The translations under genes were made by a program, and so were the position numbers. 64,000 nt of DNA from Wandonia haliotis. Its GTDB lineage: Bacteria; Bacteroidota; Bacteroidia; Flavobacteriales_D; Crocinitomicaceae. Shown one piece after another: positions 1 to 8,554 of this stretch (its first letter is position 1; each line of letters starts with the position of its first letter). Under the pieces are notes generated by a model. The model was not told where the DNA came from. It did not search any database and saw nothing but the letters and a program-made list of their open reading frames with translations. The stretch lies in contig NZ_BAAAFH010000003.1 in NCBI RefSeq assembly GCF_039523435.1, forward strand, positions 124,001 to 188,000, written 5' to 3'.

Positions 1-303
1 AACGATAATAATGTACCTTTCTACGTTGCTCTTCCCTCCACAACTCTCGACTGGACCATTACCGATGGATTAAAAGAAATTCCCATTGAGCAACGTGATC
101 AGAATGAAGTAAAAACCGTATTCGGGAAATTAGATACCGGTGAATTAGCTTCCGTACTTATTTGTCCTGAAACAACTCCTGCAGCCAATTATGGATTTGA
201 TGTTACACCAGCCCGATTGGTGACGGGTCTCATTACAGAAAGAGGAGTCTGCCCGGCATCGGAAGAGGGATTAACACGTCTTTTTCCGGAACACAAACGA
301 TGA
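1..303 (+). CDS. mtnA: S-methyl-5-thioribose-1-phosphate isomerase, C-terminal part
   Basis: Partial gene; the start lies upstream of the window and 100 codons are visible before the TGA. The segment PFYVALPSTTLDW and the tail FDVTPARLVTGLITERGV match the conserved end of MtnA, the aldose-ketose isomerase of the methionine salvage pathway that converts methylthioribose-1-phosphate to methylthioribulose-1-phosphate in the cytoplasm. Related eIF2B-type proteins are the main alternative, but the TPARLVTGLITERG tail favours MtnA. The stop overlaps the next start in an ATGA tetranucleotide, so the two genes are probably translated from one message although no functional link between them is obvious. 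Confidence 0.82.
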   Translation, partial: NDNNVPFYVALPSTTLDWTITDGLKEIPIEQRDQNEVKTVFGKLDTGELASVLICPETTPAANYGFDVTPARLVTGLITERGVCPASEEGLTRLFPEHKR

Positions 304-1769
304 AAAAATGCGCGGTCATAGGCTCGGGAATAGCAGGCTTGGCATCCGCCATACGCACTGCCAAACAAGGCTTTGCGGTTACTGTATACGAACGCAATGA
401 CCATCCGGGAGGAAAAATATCCCAATACATAAAAGATGGCTTTCGTTTCGATCTCGGCCCATCGGTTTTTACGTTACCCGAGCTTATTGATGAATTATTT
501 ACGCTTTGGGGTAAAGACCCAAGAGACTATTTTAGTTATACCCGGCTAGACCCTGCTTTTCATTACTTCTTTGAAGACGGAACCTGTATTGTTGCCCACG
601 CAGATACAGATGAGTTTGCACGCGAAATAGAGGAAAAGACCATAGATAATGCTCAACAGGTAAAAACCTATTTAAAAGATGTGGCGCGGATCTATGACAT
701 TACCAACGAGGTATTTATTGAACAGTCACTTCATATTGCAACAAACTTTTTGAAAAGAAAAGTTGTCTCCGGAGTTCTTCGTTTCAGGCATATTCATGCC
801 TTTCATTCTATGGATGCCGGCAACCGAAGATTTTTTATGGACCCAAGGAATGTACAACTATTCAATTACTACGCAACATACGTCGGTTCAAATCCACTGG
901 TCGCCCCTGCAACATTGAATGTAATCCAGCATCTTGAGATTAATCTGGGAACGTTTATGTGCAATCAGGGAATGTATGGAATTGTAGAAGCACTCTACCA
1001 ATTAGCTCAAGATGTGGGCATTAAGTTCGTATTTAACTCCGTAGTAACTAAAATACTAGTTGAAAATAACAGGGCGACTGGGATAGAGATCAATAAATCC
1101 GCTTTCTCTTTCGATATTGTGATTTCCAATATGGATATTCACAACACCTATGACCGATTGATTCCCGAAATAAAACCTCCCCGCCTTTCCTTAAACCAGC
1201 CACGCTCCAACTCGGTTATTGTACTGAACTGGGCTATGGACAAAACATTCCGCGAACTTGGTGTTCACAACATCTTCTTCTCACAGGATGAAGAAAAGGA
1301 ATATAACACGATTTTCAACTCAGCCGAAGTGTGTGACGACCCAACTGTATATGTATACATTTCCTCTAAAATTGCTGAAAAAGACGCCCCTGAAGGATGT
1401 GAAAACTGGTTTTTACTGGTTACGGTTTCCTACGACAAAGGACAAGATTGGGAAACCCTGGTACAACAAACAGGAGAGAATATAAAAACCAAGTTATCCC
1501 GTATGTTAAAAACGGACGTTTCCCGGCATATTCTATTCGAAAACCAATTATCCCCACGTGATATTGAAAGTCGTTATTTAGCCTATAAAGGTGCTGTTTT
1601 CGGAAATAGTTCGAACGGAAAATTCGCCGCATTTCTCCGCCACCCCAATTTTAAACGATCCGTTAAAAACCTATACTTCTCAGGAGGAACAGTTCATCCC
1701 GGAGCGGGAATTCCAATGTGTCTGAATTCGGCAAAGATTGTAGAAAATCTTATTGAACGACATCATTAA
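300..1769 (+). CDS. crtD: CrtD-like carotenoid 3,4-desaturase (CrtI family)
   Basis: A 489-residue FAD-dependent carotenoid desaturase of the CrtI/CrtD family. The N-terminal dinucleotide-binding motif GSGIAGLASA is at residues 8-17, followed by the PGGK motif near residue 36 and GFRFDLGPSVFTLPEL. The family C-terminal signature reads YFSGGTVHPGAGIPMCLNSAKIV. The FTLPELIDELF and IPMCLNSAK variants resemble CrtD (hydroxycarotenoid 3,4-desaturase) more than phytoene desaturase CrtI, which usually reads GVPGVLISG in the last motif; that choice is from memory of the families. It would act on a carotenoid at the inner membrane. The start overlaps the mtnA stop (ATGA), and the 3' end overlaps the convergent glycosyltransferase gene by 20 bp. 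Confidence 0.72.
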   Translation: MKKCAVIGSGIAGLASAIRTAKQGFAVTVYERNDHPGGKISQYIKDGFRFDLGPSVFTLPELIDELFTLWGKDPRDYFSYTRLDPAFHYFFEDGTCIVAHADTDEFAREIEEKTIDNAQQVKTYLKDVARIYDITNEVFIEQSLHIATNFLKRKVVSGVLRFRHIHAFHSMDAGNRRFFMDPRNVQLFNYYATYVGSNPLVAPATLNVIQHLEINLGTFMCNQGMYGIVEALYQLAQDVGIKFVFNSVVTKILVENNRATGIEINKSAFSFDIVISNMDIHNTYDRLIPEIKPPRLSLNQPRSNSVIVLNWAMDKTFRELGVHNIFFSQDEEKEYNTIFNSAEVCDDPTVYVYISSKIAEKDAPEGCENWFLLVTVSYDKGQDWETLVQQTGENIKTKLSRMLKTDVSRHILFENQLSPRDIESRYLAYKGAVFGNSSNGKFAAFLRHPNFKRSVKNLYFSGGTVHPGAGIPMCLNSAKIVENLIERHH

Positions 1770-2694
1770 CCTTTCGTTTCTTATAATATGCAGCAAGATA
1801 CTCTTGCTCTGACTGTCCGGGTGTTGGCGTTAGAATCCCTCTCACGTTAAGTCTCTCAAGATCCATCAAAGTGGAATATCCGGATCGAGAAACCACCGCT
1901 TTGGAAGACAGGAGCATTTTAGTTAGTTTTTCAGTAGGAATTTCTTTGTAAATCTCCACTTCTCCTATCTTCTCTTCCTTTGCCCGGTGAAAAAGAATAA
2001 AGGTTCTTTTGCCTTCTCTCTTAAATTGCTCCTTTACTTCTTCAAAGAATTGAAAATTATACGGCTCCGGACCTGAAATAATGGCAGCATATTCATATTT
2101 CTTTTCCCCGACGTGATAATAAGAAAACCGTGAAAGCCATCCGATATATAAAGCGTTCTTCCTTTTCGTTTTACTTAGTCTACCCGCAAGGCTCTCCTCC
2201 CCTTTCTTATCCGGAATCCAAATGAAATCAAACCTACTTAACCAGTAACCATATATCCACTGCGCCGGCATTTCCCACCACATCAAAGGTAAGTGCACCT
2301 GATGTGTTAGCAGAACAGAAGTGCATTTACGACTTCTGAAACCCATCCGCTGATCAGAAATAACAAGTTGAATGCCTAATTGTAACACTTTTTCGGTCAC
2401 CCATTTCCTTTCATACTTCACCATTCGATCCAGTGATACAATGGATTTCAGAAGATCACGGGTAAAATTACCCTTTCCTGAAAATACAAACGGATACCCT
2501 TGTATCCTGATAAATTCAACCCCACTTATCTCTTTTCTAAACACCGCTTCCTGGTATTCATCACAAGCAATAAAAATTTGATTGTTCTGTTTCTGTAACT
2601 GAGCCAGCAAAGGAACACTACGCATAACGTGACCCAACCCCCAGTTAAGTGCCGAAAGCAATATACGCTTATGATTTACAGACGCAGGATTCAT
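1750..2694 (-). CDS. GT-B fold glycosyltransferase-like protein
   Basis: A 314-residue protein starting with ILLSALNWGLGHVMRSVPLL, the N-terminal pattern of MurG/UGT-like (GT-B) glycosyltransferases, in which a GxGH loop lies under the active site. The C-terminal half has VVSRSGYSTLMDLERL and LTPTPGQSEQEYLA, matching the nucleotide-sugar binding half of GT family 28-like enzymes. No signal peptide is seen, so it is probably cytoplasmic. It is convergent with the CrtD-like gene and overlaps it by 20 bp. Given that neighbour it could glycosylate a carotenoid, but a lipid or polysaccharide acceptor is equally possible. Family assignment is fairly firm; substrate is unknown. Confidence 0.7.
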   Translation of the reverse strand: MNPASVNHKRILLSALNWGLGHVMRSVPLLAQLQKQNNQIFIACDEYQEAVFRKEISGVEFIRIQGYPFVFSGKGNFTRDLLKSIVSLDRMVKYERKWVTEKVLQLGIQLVISDQRMGFRSRKCTSVLLTHQVHLPLMWWEMPAQWIYGYWLSRFDFIWIPDKKGEESLAGRLSKTKRKNALYIGWLSRFSYYHVGEKKYEYAAIISGPEPYNFQFFEEVKEQFKREGKRTFILFHRAKEEKIGEVEIYKEIPTEKLTKMLLSSKAVVSRSGYSTLMDLERLNVRGILTPTPGQSEQEYLAAYYKKRKVNDVVQ

Positions 2695-2754
2695 TTGTCA
2701 AAAGTAGGAATAACGCTAAAACGTACAAAAACAATGTGTTATTTCAATGAAAAT

Positions 2755-2784
2755 TTTGTTCGAATTAATTTTTTATTAAATTTA
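2755..2784 (+). promoter_or_regulatory. possible promoter of the FadL-like gene
   Basis: TTTG at 2755-2758 and TAAATTTA at 2777-2784 are separated by 18 bp. This approximates the Bacteroidota TTTG-N19-TAnnTTTG promoter with one mismatch in the -7 element. The start codon follows at 2808. Confidence 0.35.
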
Positions 2785-2807
2785 TGCAATCCTAGTATTA
2801 CAGTCTT

Positions 2808-4037
2808 ATGAAATTACGGTTAACGGTTTGTACCACACTACTTATCCTCTCTTCTTCTGCCATCAATGCACAAGGATTTCAGGTTAATTTTCAGGGTCAG
2901 AAACAACAGGGAATGGGATTAGCAGGAACGGGTCTTTATGTAGATGGTTCCAGTTTGTTCTACAACCCCGGGTCTATTGCCCTATCTGATGAAAACTCTT
3001 TTAATGTCAATTTTACCCCGATTTTTGCCAACACACTGTATGTCGATTCGGCAACAGGGGATGGGTACAGAACAAATTCCCCAATGGGAACCCCCTTTTC
3101 TGCTTATGGCTTATTCCAGTTTAAAAAAGACGCCCCTTTAAAACTGGGAATCGCTGTATATACTCCTTTTGGAAGTACTGTTGAATGGGAAGATAACTGG
3201 ATCGGAAGATTTGCTCTTACACGGCTTCAGTTATCGTCTGTTTTCATTCAGCCAACCGTTTCATACAGAATTACAGAAAAACTAGGTTTGGGACTTGGAT
3301 TAATCGTCAGTACAGGATCTGTCAACCTTCAACGGGATCTTCCTGTACAATTTGCTGATGGAACGTATGCAAGTGCAGAACTTTCGGGAAAAGCTCTCGG
3401 ATTCGGACTTAATGCAGGTATTCAGTTTCAGGCAACAGAAAATCTTGGTTTCGGTTTTACTTACCGATCGCGAATCAATATGTCTGTAAAATCCGGTAGT
3501 GCTGATTTTTCGGTTCCCGGTTCATTGGAATCTAATTTTCCGGACGGACCATTTGAGGCAACACTTCCGCTTCCGCAAGTATTTACACTTGGTGCTTCGT
3601 ACAAATTCGGAGAAAAGTGGACTGCCGTTCTTGACATTAATTACGTAGGTTGGCAGGCTTATGACACTCTTGCTTTTGACTATGAAACCAATACTGCTTC
3701 TCTAACAGACACCCGGTCGGCCAGAGATTACAAAAGTATTTTTGCTTTCCGTGGAGGGGTTTCCTATGATGTTATAAAGAGTCTCACTTTACGCCTTGGT
3801 GGAGGATTTGGTTTTACGCCTGTTCAGGACGGATACCTTACTCCTGAAACACCTGATGCTAACCGAATATACGGTACTTTCGGAATAAGCTACAAAATAG
3901 GAGAACACTTCTGTATTGACGCTTCACTGTACTATACACAAATGAAAAGAGGAGATACAAATCAGGAAACAAACCTGAGCGGAACATACGCAACCAAAGC
4001 CATTGCTCCGGGAATCGGTCTCATTTACAAATTGTAA
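2808..4037 (+). CDS. OmpP1/FadL/TodX-family outer membrane transport protein
   Basis: A 409-residue outer-membrane beta-barrel with a signal peptide (hydrophobic stretch, AINAQ cleavage region near residue 22). The mature start FQVNFQGQKQQGMGLAGTG and the following SSLFYNPGSIAL form the N-terminal hatch signature of the FadL/OmpP1 family, which carries long-chain fatty acids or other hydrophobic compounds across the outer membrane. Alternating amphipathic strands continue to a C-terminal GLIYKL. The lipoprotein gene starts 4 bp after the stop, so the two form an operon. Such porin plus SGNH lipoprotein pairs recur in Bacteroidota (from memory). Substrate is not determined by the sequence. Confidence 0.88.
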   Translation: MKLRLTVCTTLLILSSSAINAQGFQVNFQGQKQQGMGLAGTGLYVDGSSLFYNPGSIALSDENSFNVNFTPIFANTLYVDSATGDGYRTNSPMGTPFSAYGLFQFKKDAPLKLGIAVYTPFGSTVEWEDNWIGRFALTRLQLSSVFIQPTVSYRITEKLGLGLGLIVSTGSVNLQRDLPVQFADGTYASAELSGKALGFGLNAGIQFQATENLGFGFTYRSRINMSVKSGSADFSVPGSLESNFPDGPFEATLPLPQVFTLGASYKFGEKWTAVLDINYVGWQAYDTLAFDYETNTASLTDTRSARDYKSIFAFRGGVSYDVIKSLTLRLGGGFGFTPVQDGYLTPETPDANRIYGTFGISYKIGEHFCIDASLYYTQMKRGDTNQETNLSGTYATKAIAPGIGLIYKL

Positions 4038-4041
4038 GCCT

Positions 4042-5346
4042 ATGAAAACAAATACGCTATTACTTACATTGTTTACAGGTTTAGTCTTCGTTTCCTGTAA
4101 ACCGAAATACGAAGCCGAAGAAAACTCTCCCGGTGAAATGAATCCGGAAAGGTTTGTAATGATTGGTGGTGGAACGACTGCAGGCTATATGGATAATGCC
4201 CTTACAGCCAAAGGTCAGGAGAATTCTCTTGCTCAACTTATTGCAAACCAGTTGTCTCTTACAGGCGGAGGAGATTTTCGTCAACCTTTAGTAAGTTCAG
4301 GTTCAGTTGGGATTGGCTTACAAGGAAATTCCGCGTTACAACTTGGTTATAAAACGGATTGTAAAGATGTGACCTCTCTTTCCCCTGTTCCATTGGCAGA
4401 AAACGGAGATATCACTATTTTTCAGGATCAACTTTACCAATCCGGAAGTTCGTTTGGTAATTATGGTATTCCGGGAATGCTGATTGACAAAACAACCCTC
4501 TATGGATATAGCAGCGAAAACTTGTTCTACGCCCGGTTTGCCTCTGAAGCCAATGCAACCGTTTTGGGAGACGCCGTAGCTACATCTCCTACCTTCTTTG
4601 CTTTGTATCTGGGGGAAGAGGATATCCTTTACTATGCAAAAACCGGTGGTCTGACAGGCTTGATTCCTCCAGCCAGTTTTGAAAGTGTTTATCGTGCCGT
4701 TGTTACTGCACTTACAGGTACAGGAGCAAAAGGAATCGTCGCAACCCTTCCGGATGTCACGCAAACTCCTTTTTTCAGAACAATTCCTACAAACGGCTTA
4801 ACACTGGACGCCCCTTCTGCTGATCTGTTAAATAGTATTTATTCCACGGTGGGTATCTCTTTTCAGGTGGGAGCCAATGCATTCGTGGTCAATGATCCGG
4901 GTGTTAATGCGTTTAACGCCAGAAAAATACTTCCTGATGAGTATTTGTTACTTAGTCTTCCTTTGGACTCTGTAAAGTGCCATCAAATGGGATCTGTATT
5001 TCCCATTAAAAATCAACATTATTTATCATTAGATGAAATTCAGAACCTACGGGATCATATAACTGCTTATAACTCCATTATCAGAGAAATAGCGGCTGAG
5101 TACGGTCTTGCTGTTGTTGAAACCGGACCTTTTTATGAAAATCTCCAAAACGGATTTGTTTACAATGGTGTTACAATGAGCTCAACATTCGTTTCAGGAG
5201 GAGCTTTCTCCTTGGACGGAACGTCTTTAAACGCAAAGGGGAATGCGCTCCTGGCAAATGAATTTATAAAAGTTATTAATGCAAAATTCGGGGCAACAAT
5301 CCCACAAATCAATGCCGGAAACTATACTGCAGTACTGTTTCCATAA
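4042..5346 (+). CDS. SGNH-family lipoprotein lacking the catalytic residues
   Basis: A 434-residue lipoprotein: basic start, hydrophobic stretch and lipobox LVFVSC with Cys19. The ATG at 4042 is preferred because it gives a proper signal peptide just after the porin gene. Overall it follows the Bacteroidota SGNH-hydrolase lipoprotein family (ENSLAQLIANQL, GAKGIVATLPDVTQTPFF, FVSGGAFSLDG). However, the nucleophile block usually read as GNSLTAGY is GGGTTAGY here (Gly44 for Ser), the GNND block is GEED (Glu193 for Asn), and the DGVH block is DGTS (Ser395 for His). It therefore looks catalytically dead and may bind ligand or act as a porin partner. It is translated right after the porin and before the esterase. 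Confidence 0.8.
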   Translation: MKTNTLLLTLFTGLVFVSCKPKYEAEENSPGEMNPERFVMIGGGTTAGYMDNALTAKGQENSLAQLIANQLSLTGGGDFRQPLVSSGSVGIGLQGNSALQLGYKTDCKDVTSLSPVPLAENGDITIFQDQLYQSGSSFGNYGIPGMLIDKTTLYGYSSENLFYARFASEANATVLGDAVATSPTFFALYLGEEDILYYAKTGGLTGLIPPASFESVYRAVVTALTGTGAKGIVATLPDVTQTPFFRTIPTNGLTLDAPSADLLNSIYSTVGISFQVGANAFVVNDPGVNAFNARKILPDEYLLLSLPLDSVKCHQMGSVFPIKNQHYLSLDEIQNLRDHITAYNSIIREIAAEYGLAVVETGPFYENLQNGFVYNGVTMSSTFVSGGAFSLDGTSLNAKGNALLANEFIKVINAKFGATIPQINAGNYTAVLFP

Positions 5347-5365
5347 TTAATAAAAACCATAACAT

Positions 5366-6679
5366 ATGAAACGATTTCTATTACTACTTTTTGTTGGCGC
5401 AAGTTCTATACATGCGCAGACACCTTGCGAATCAGGAAGGTACGCAGAAGATGTTTTCGCAAACTTTGTCGTTACGAGCGACATTGAATACGGATCAAAC
5501 ACAAACGCGGCCGGGAATACGACCACCCTTCTTCTTGATTTTTACGAGCCTGAAAACGATACGGAAACCGAGCGTCCTTTGTTGATTTGGGTGCATGGGG
5601 GAAGTTTTCTTGCTGGTTCAAAAACAGATATTGATGTAAAAACGTTTTCGGAACGTTTTGCCAAAAAGGGGTATGCCTGTGCCAGTATTAACTATCGCCT
5701 GGGATTCTTTCCCATTGATTCAACAAACGCGATAAAAGCTGTTGTGCGTGCTGTACAGGACTTAAAAGCAGCCATCCGTTTCTTCCGACAGGACAATGCA
5801 ACAACCAATACCTATAAAATTGATCCGAATCGAATTTATATCGGGGGAAGTTCTGCCGGTGCTATCACCGCTCTTCATGTTGCTTATTTATCAGATGAAT
5901 GCGAGATTGAAGATTACCTTGATGCTTCAGCTTTATCCGCATTAGGTGGATTAGAAGGAACAAGTGGTAACCCGGGGTATTCAACCGAGGTTTCTGCTGT
6001 TATTAACGGCTGTGGGGCATTAGGTAGGTACAGTTGGATGGAGGCCGATGAGGTTCCTTTATGCTCAATTCACGGAACGGATGATGGAACGGTAAAATAC
6101 AACCGCGGTCTGGTTAATCCAGGGATTCCGATTATGTACCTTGACGGAAGTCGCATGCTTCATGAGCGAGCTTGTGCTATCGGAACAGAAAACTCCTTTT
6201 ATACCTTTCACGGAGCTCCACACGTTCCTTATGCAGGTACCGGAGCTGCACAACTGGCGTACATGGATACGACGGTTAATTTTATACGAGACTTTCTTGT
6301 GAAACAACTTGGGTGTACAGAGACAGAGCTTCAACCGGCTAACAACTGGGCAGAATCAGCTTACTTGTATCCAATCGACTACTGCGACGGAAGCCCGGTT
6401 AATGAAGTTTGTCCGTTGGCCGGACTTCCTACAGCGGAGCTTACACAGTGGAATATGTATCCCAACCCGGCATCTAATCAGGTAACAATAGACCTTGAAG
6501 CAACAGGAAGCTATTCTGTTGCTATCTATGATTTGACGGGGCGAATCGTCTATCGTTCGAAAGTAAGCCAGGGAGCACACACAATTGCAACCGATCTGTT
6601 TAATTCAGGTAATTATTTTGTTCGTATAACCGATCAACAAACATCTTTGTCTGAAACGAAAAAACTTATAATCCAGTAA
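5366..6679 (+). CDS. secreted carboxylesterase-like alpha/beta hydrolase with T9SS sorting domain
   Basis: A 437-residue secreted hydrolase with an N-terminal signal peptide ending in SIHAQ. The oxyanion region HGGSFLAGSK and nucleophile elbow GGSSAG (Ser163) identify a carboxylesterase/lipase-type alpha/beta hydrolase; HGTDDGTV and HGAPHVPY could supply the Asp and His of the triad. The last ~75 residues (MYPNPASNQVTIDL, then IYDLTGRIVY, ending KKLIIQ) are a type A C-terminal sorting domain of the type IX secretion system, so the product is expected at the cell surface or outside. It lies 19 bp after the SGNH-like lipoprotein gene and is the last gene of the porin operon. A role in ester or lipid use fits the porin but is inference. 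Confidence 0.83.
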   Translation: MKRFLLLLFVGASSIHAQTPCESGRYAEDVFANFVVTSDIEYGSNTNAAGNTTTLLLDFYEPENDTETERPLLIWVHGGSFLAGSKTDIDVKTFSERFAKKGYACASINYRLGFFPIDSTNAIKAVVRAVQDLKAAIRFFRQDNATTNTYKIDPNRIYIGGSSAGAITALHVAYLSDECEIEDYLDASALSALGGLEGTSGNPGYSTEVSAVINGCGALGRYSWMEADEVPLCSIHGTDDGTVKYNRGLVNPGIPIMYLDGSRMLHERACAIGTENSFYTFHGAPHVPYAGTGAAQLAYMDTTVNFIRDFLVKQLGCTETELQPANNWAESAYLYPIDYCDGSPVNEVCPLAGLPTAELTQWNMYPNPASNQVTIDLEATGSYSVAIYDLTGRIVYRSKVSQGAHTIATDLFNSGNYFVRITDQQTSLSETKKLIIQ

Positions 6680-6703
6680 AGTAAACTATTCTTTTCATGA
6701 ATA

Positions 6704-6742
6704 GAAAAAGCCGGAAGACAACAAATTGTCCCGGCTTTTTTC
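6704..6742. terminator. hairpin terminator, probably bidirectional
   Basis: The inverted repeat AAAAAGCCGG ... CCGGCTTTTTT has a 16-base spacer, with a T-run on one side and an A-run on the other. It lies between two convergent genes (stops at 6679 and 6760), so it can end transcription from both sides. Confidence 0.8.
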
Positions 6743-6759
6743 ATTTTTTACGCGCACTC

Positions 6760-7809
6760 TTAAAACGACCAGTCGTGTTGATCTATCTCCATACAGCAAG
6801 CCGTCAATAAATCTATTGAAGCCTGGATATCCGCCTTATGTGCCATTTCTATTACCTGATGCAAATGACGTGTAGGAATAGAAACAGCTCCTGCAATAGA
6901 TCCGCCCTCTGTCATCCGCTGAATTCCTGCCGTATCGGTACCACCTGCTGTTAAAATTTCGGGCTGCCACTTGATTTGTTTAGCATCTGCGGTTTTCTTC
7001 ATGAAATCTACCATTCTGTAGTCACAAATTGTGCTCGCATCCATAATTTTTATCGCTGTACCCTCTCCCAGTTTCGTGATCATTTCATGAGGAGCCGCTC
7101 CCGGCAGATCAAAAGCAATAGTCGTGTCCAGACCAAAGCCAAAGTCCGGTTTTATCCGGAGAGAAGCTACATTTGCCCCACGAATTCCTACTTCTTCCTG
7201 GACAGTGAAAACTCCATATACATCGTAAGGTACTTCCTTTCCTTTTAGCTGACGCAATGTTTCAAGAAGAATAAACACAGCCAAACGGTTGTCCAGCGAT
7301 TTAGAGTTTACGCACTCACCCATTTCAATAAACTCCCGTTCGCGGGTTATAGGATCTCCTATTTTTACATACTTTTCTATTTCTTCTTTTGGCAATCCGG
7401 TATCAATGAAATAATCAGACAATTTAGCCACTTTATTTCTTTCCTCCGGACTCATTACGTGTATCGGCTTACTTGCCATAACACCGATGATGTCTTTTTT
7501 TCCGTGAATAATCACCCGCTGGGCTGTGAGTGTTTTGGGGTCAAATCCTCCCAGTGTATGAAAGCGAATAAAGCCTTTGTCATCTATGTGCGTAACCATG
7601 AACCCTATTTCATCCATGTGGGCACCAATCATTACTTTTTTATCGCCTGTTCCCCGCTTGATCGCGTATACGTTACCCAGATTATCCGTTTCCACCTCAT
7701 CAACTAAACCTTCCAGTTCCTGAAGAACCAGTTTTCGCACTTTTTGTTCAAAACCCGGAGCTCCTGGTGTTTTACAAATTTCAGCCAGTAATTTTATATT
7801 TATTGCCAT
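6760..7809 (-). CDS. M42 family metallopeptidase
   Basis: A 349-residue cytoplasmic peptidase of family M42 (FrvX/YsdC/TET-like aminopeptidases), usual length. Visible metal-site motifs are AHMDEIG, SLDNRLA, VQEEVGIRG, GLDTT and the C-terminal TRHLHQ, giving the His/Asp/Glu/Glu/Asp/His set of a two-zinc (or cobalt) centre. M42 enzymes form dodecameric shells and remove N-terminal residues from peptides. It is a single gene on the minus strand between a bidirectional terminator and the divergent UDG-like gene. Confidence 0.9.
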   Translation of the reverse strand: MAINIKLLAEICKTPGAPGFEQKVRKLVLQELEGLVDEVETDNLGNVYAIKRGTGDKKVMIGAHMDEIGFMVTHIDDKGFIRFHTLGGFDPKTLTAQRVIIHGKKDIIGVMASKPIHVMSPEERNKVAKLSDYFIDTGLPKEEIEKYVKIGDPITREREFIEMGECVNSKSLDNRLAVFILLETLRQLKGKEVPYDVYGVFTVQEEVGIRGANVASLRIKPDFGFGLDTTIAFDLPGAAPHEMITKLGEGTAIKIMDASTICDYRMVDFMKKTADAKQIKWQPEILTAGGTDTAGIQRMTEGGSIAGAVSIPTRHLHQVIEMAHKADIQASIDLLTACCMEIDQHDWSF

Positions 7810-7915
7810 ATTTTTGATCTGCTTAATACTATTGCGAATTTAGTCAATTTTCTATGGTTTTGATTACGCTCTTTTGAGGAGACTATTTATTTTGCACTGG
7901 TAAAATTATGAGGTT

Positions 7916-8449
7916 ATGATACGTATCCGACATCGATTCTCAAACAATAGTATTCATCCGGAAACGGAGATACTGATCCTGGGAACCTTTAATCCAGACA
8001 CACCCGGAAACGCGGCCAATTTTTTCTATAGCCGGAGTAGAAATCACTTATGGAAACTCCTTCCCATAGCATTTAATGAACCCTCTCTCAAACAAGCAGA
8101 ACGGAACGAAAAGCAACTTTTCTGTGAAAAACACCACATAGGTTTTACAGATCTTATTGAGGAAATAGAAGTAGAACCCGGACAAGAAGTCAATTATGCG
8201 GATGAGTATATTGATGGAAAAGTAACCCTATGGCAAGATGTCCTTTCGGTTATGAAGGGGTTAGATCGTTTAAAAAAAGTAGGCTTTACACGAAAAACGT
8301 TCGCCAAAATACCACACATCCGACAACAACTTGTTCCTGTTTCGGATTATTGTACAACCAATGGTATCTTTTTCTCTCATTTAACCACTCCGGCTCGTAT
8401 ATACAGTAAGGAAAAACAAGATGAATGGACTCGTTTTCTGACTCAATAA
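7916..8449 (+). CDS. uracil-DNA glycosylase superfamily protein
   Basis: A 177-residue cytoplasmic protein. The segment ILILGTFNPDTPGNAANFFYS followed by NHLWKLLP resembles the MUG/family 4-type GxxPG active-site strand and the following loop of uracil-DNA glycosylase-like proteins, and HIGFTDLIEE fits the next strand. Such proteins remove or recognise damaged bases, but this subgroup has no firm function that I know of. It is a stand-alone gene on the plus strand. Superfamily assignment is moderate, and the enzymatic activity is not shown by the sequence. Confidence 0.6.
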   Translation: MIRIRHRFSNNSIHPETEILILGTFNPDTPGNAANFFYSRSRNHLWKLLPIAFNEPSLKQAERNEKQLFCEKHHIGFTDLIEEIEVEPGQEVNYADEYIDGKVTLWQDVLSVMKGLDRLKKVGFTRKTFAKIPHIRQQLVPVSDYCTTNGIFFSHLTTPARIYSKEKQDEWTRFLTQ

Positions 8450-8514
8450 ATCGTAACTTACCTGTGCTTTTTTGTACATTTGAATAACTGGGTTTTGTGG
8501 CACCAGACGTGCTA

Positions 8515-8549
8515 TTCCAGAATCTTTCCAGTATTTGCGTTTAAAATTG
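8515..8549 (+). promoter_or_regulatory. direct-repeat operator plus -7 element (copy 1)
   Basis: TTCCAG (8515-8520), five bases, TTCCAG (8526-8531), exactly 10 bases, then TAAAATTG (8542-8549), a one-mismatch Bacteroidota -7 element. The half-sites repeat every 11 bp, as usual for OmpR/PhoB-type regulators. The regulator's own start codon is 5 bp further on, which suggests autoregulation and a leaderless or nearly leaderless message. Two further copies with the same geometry lie at 10520 and 11386. Confidence 0.75.
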
Positions 8550-8554
8550 CAGGA

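Noticed and set aside
4336..4764. 142-codon minus-strand open frame inside the SGNH-like lipoprotein gene
   Set aside because: It lies fully antisense to a well supported gene, with no family motif.
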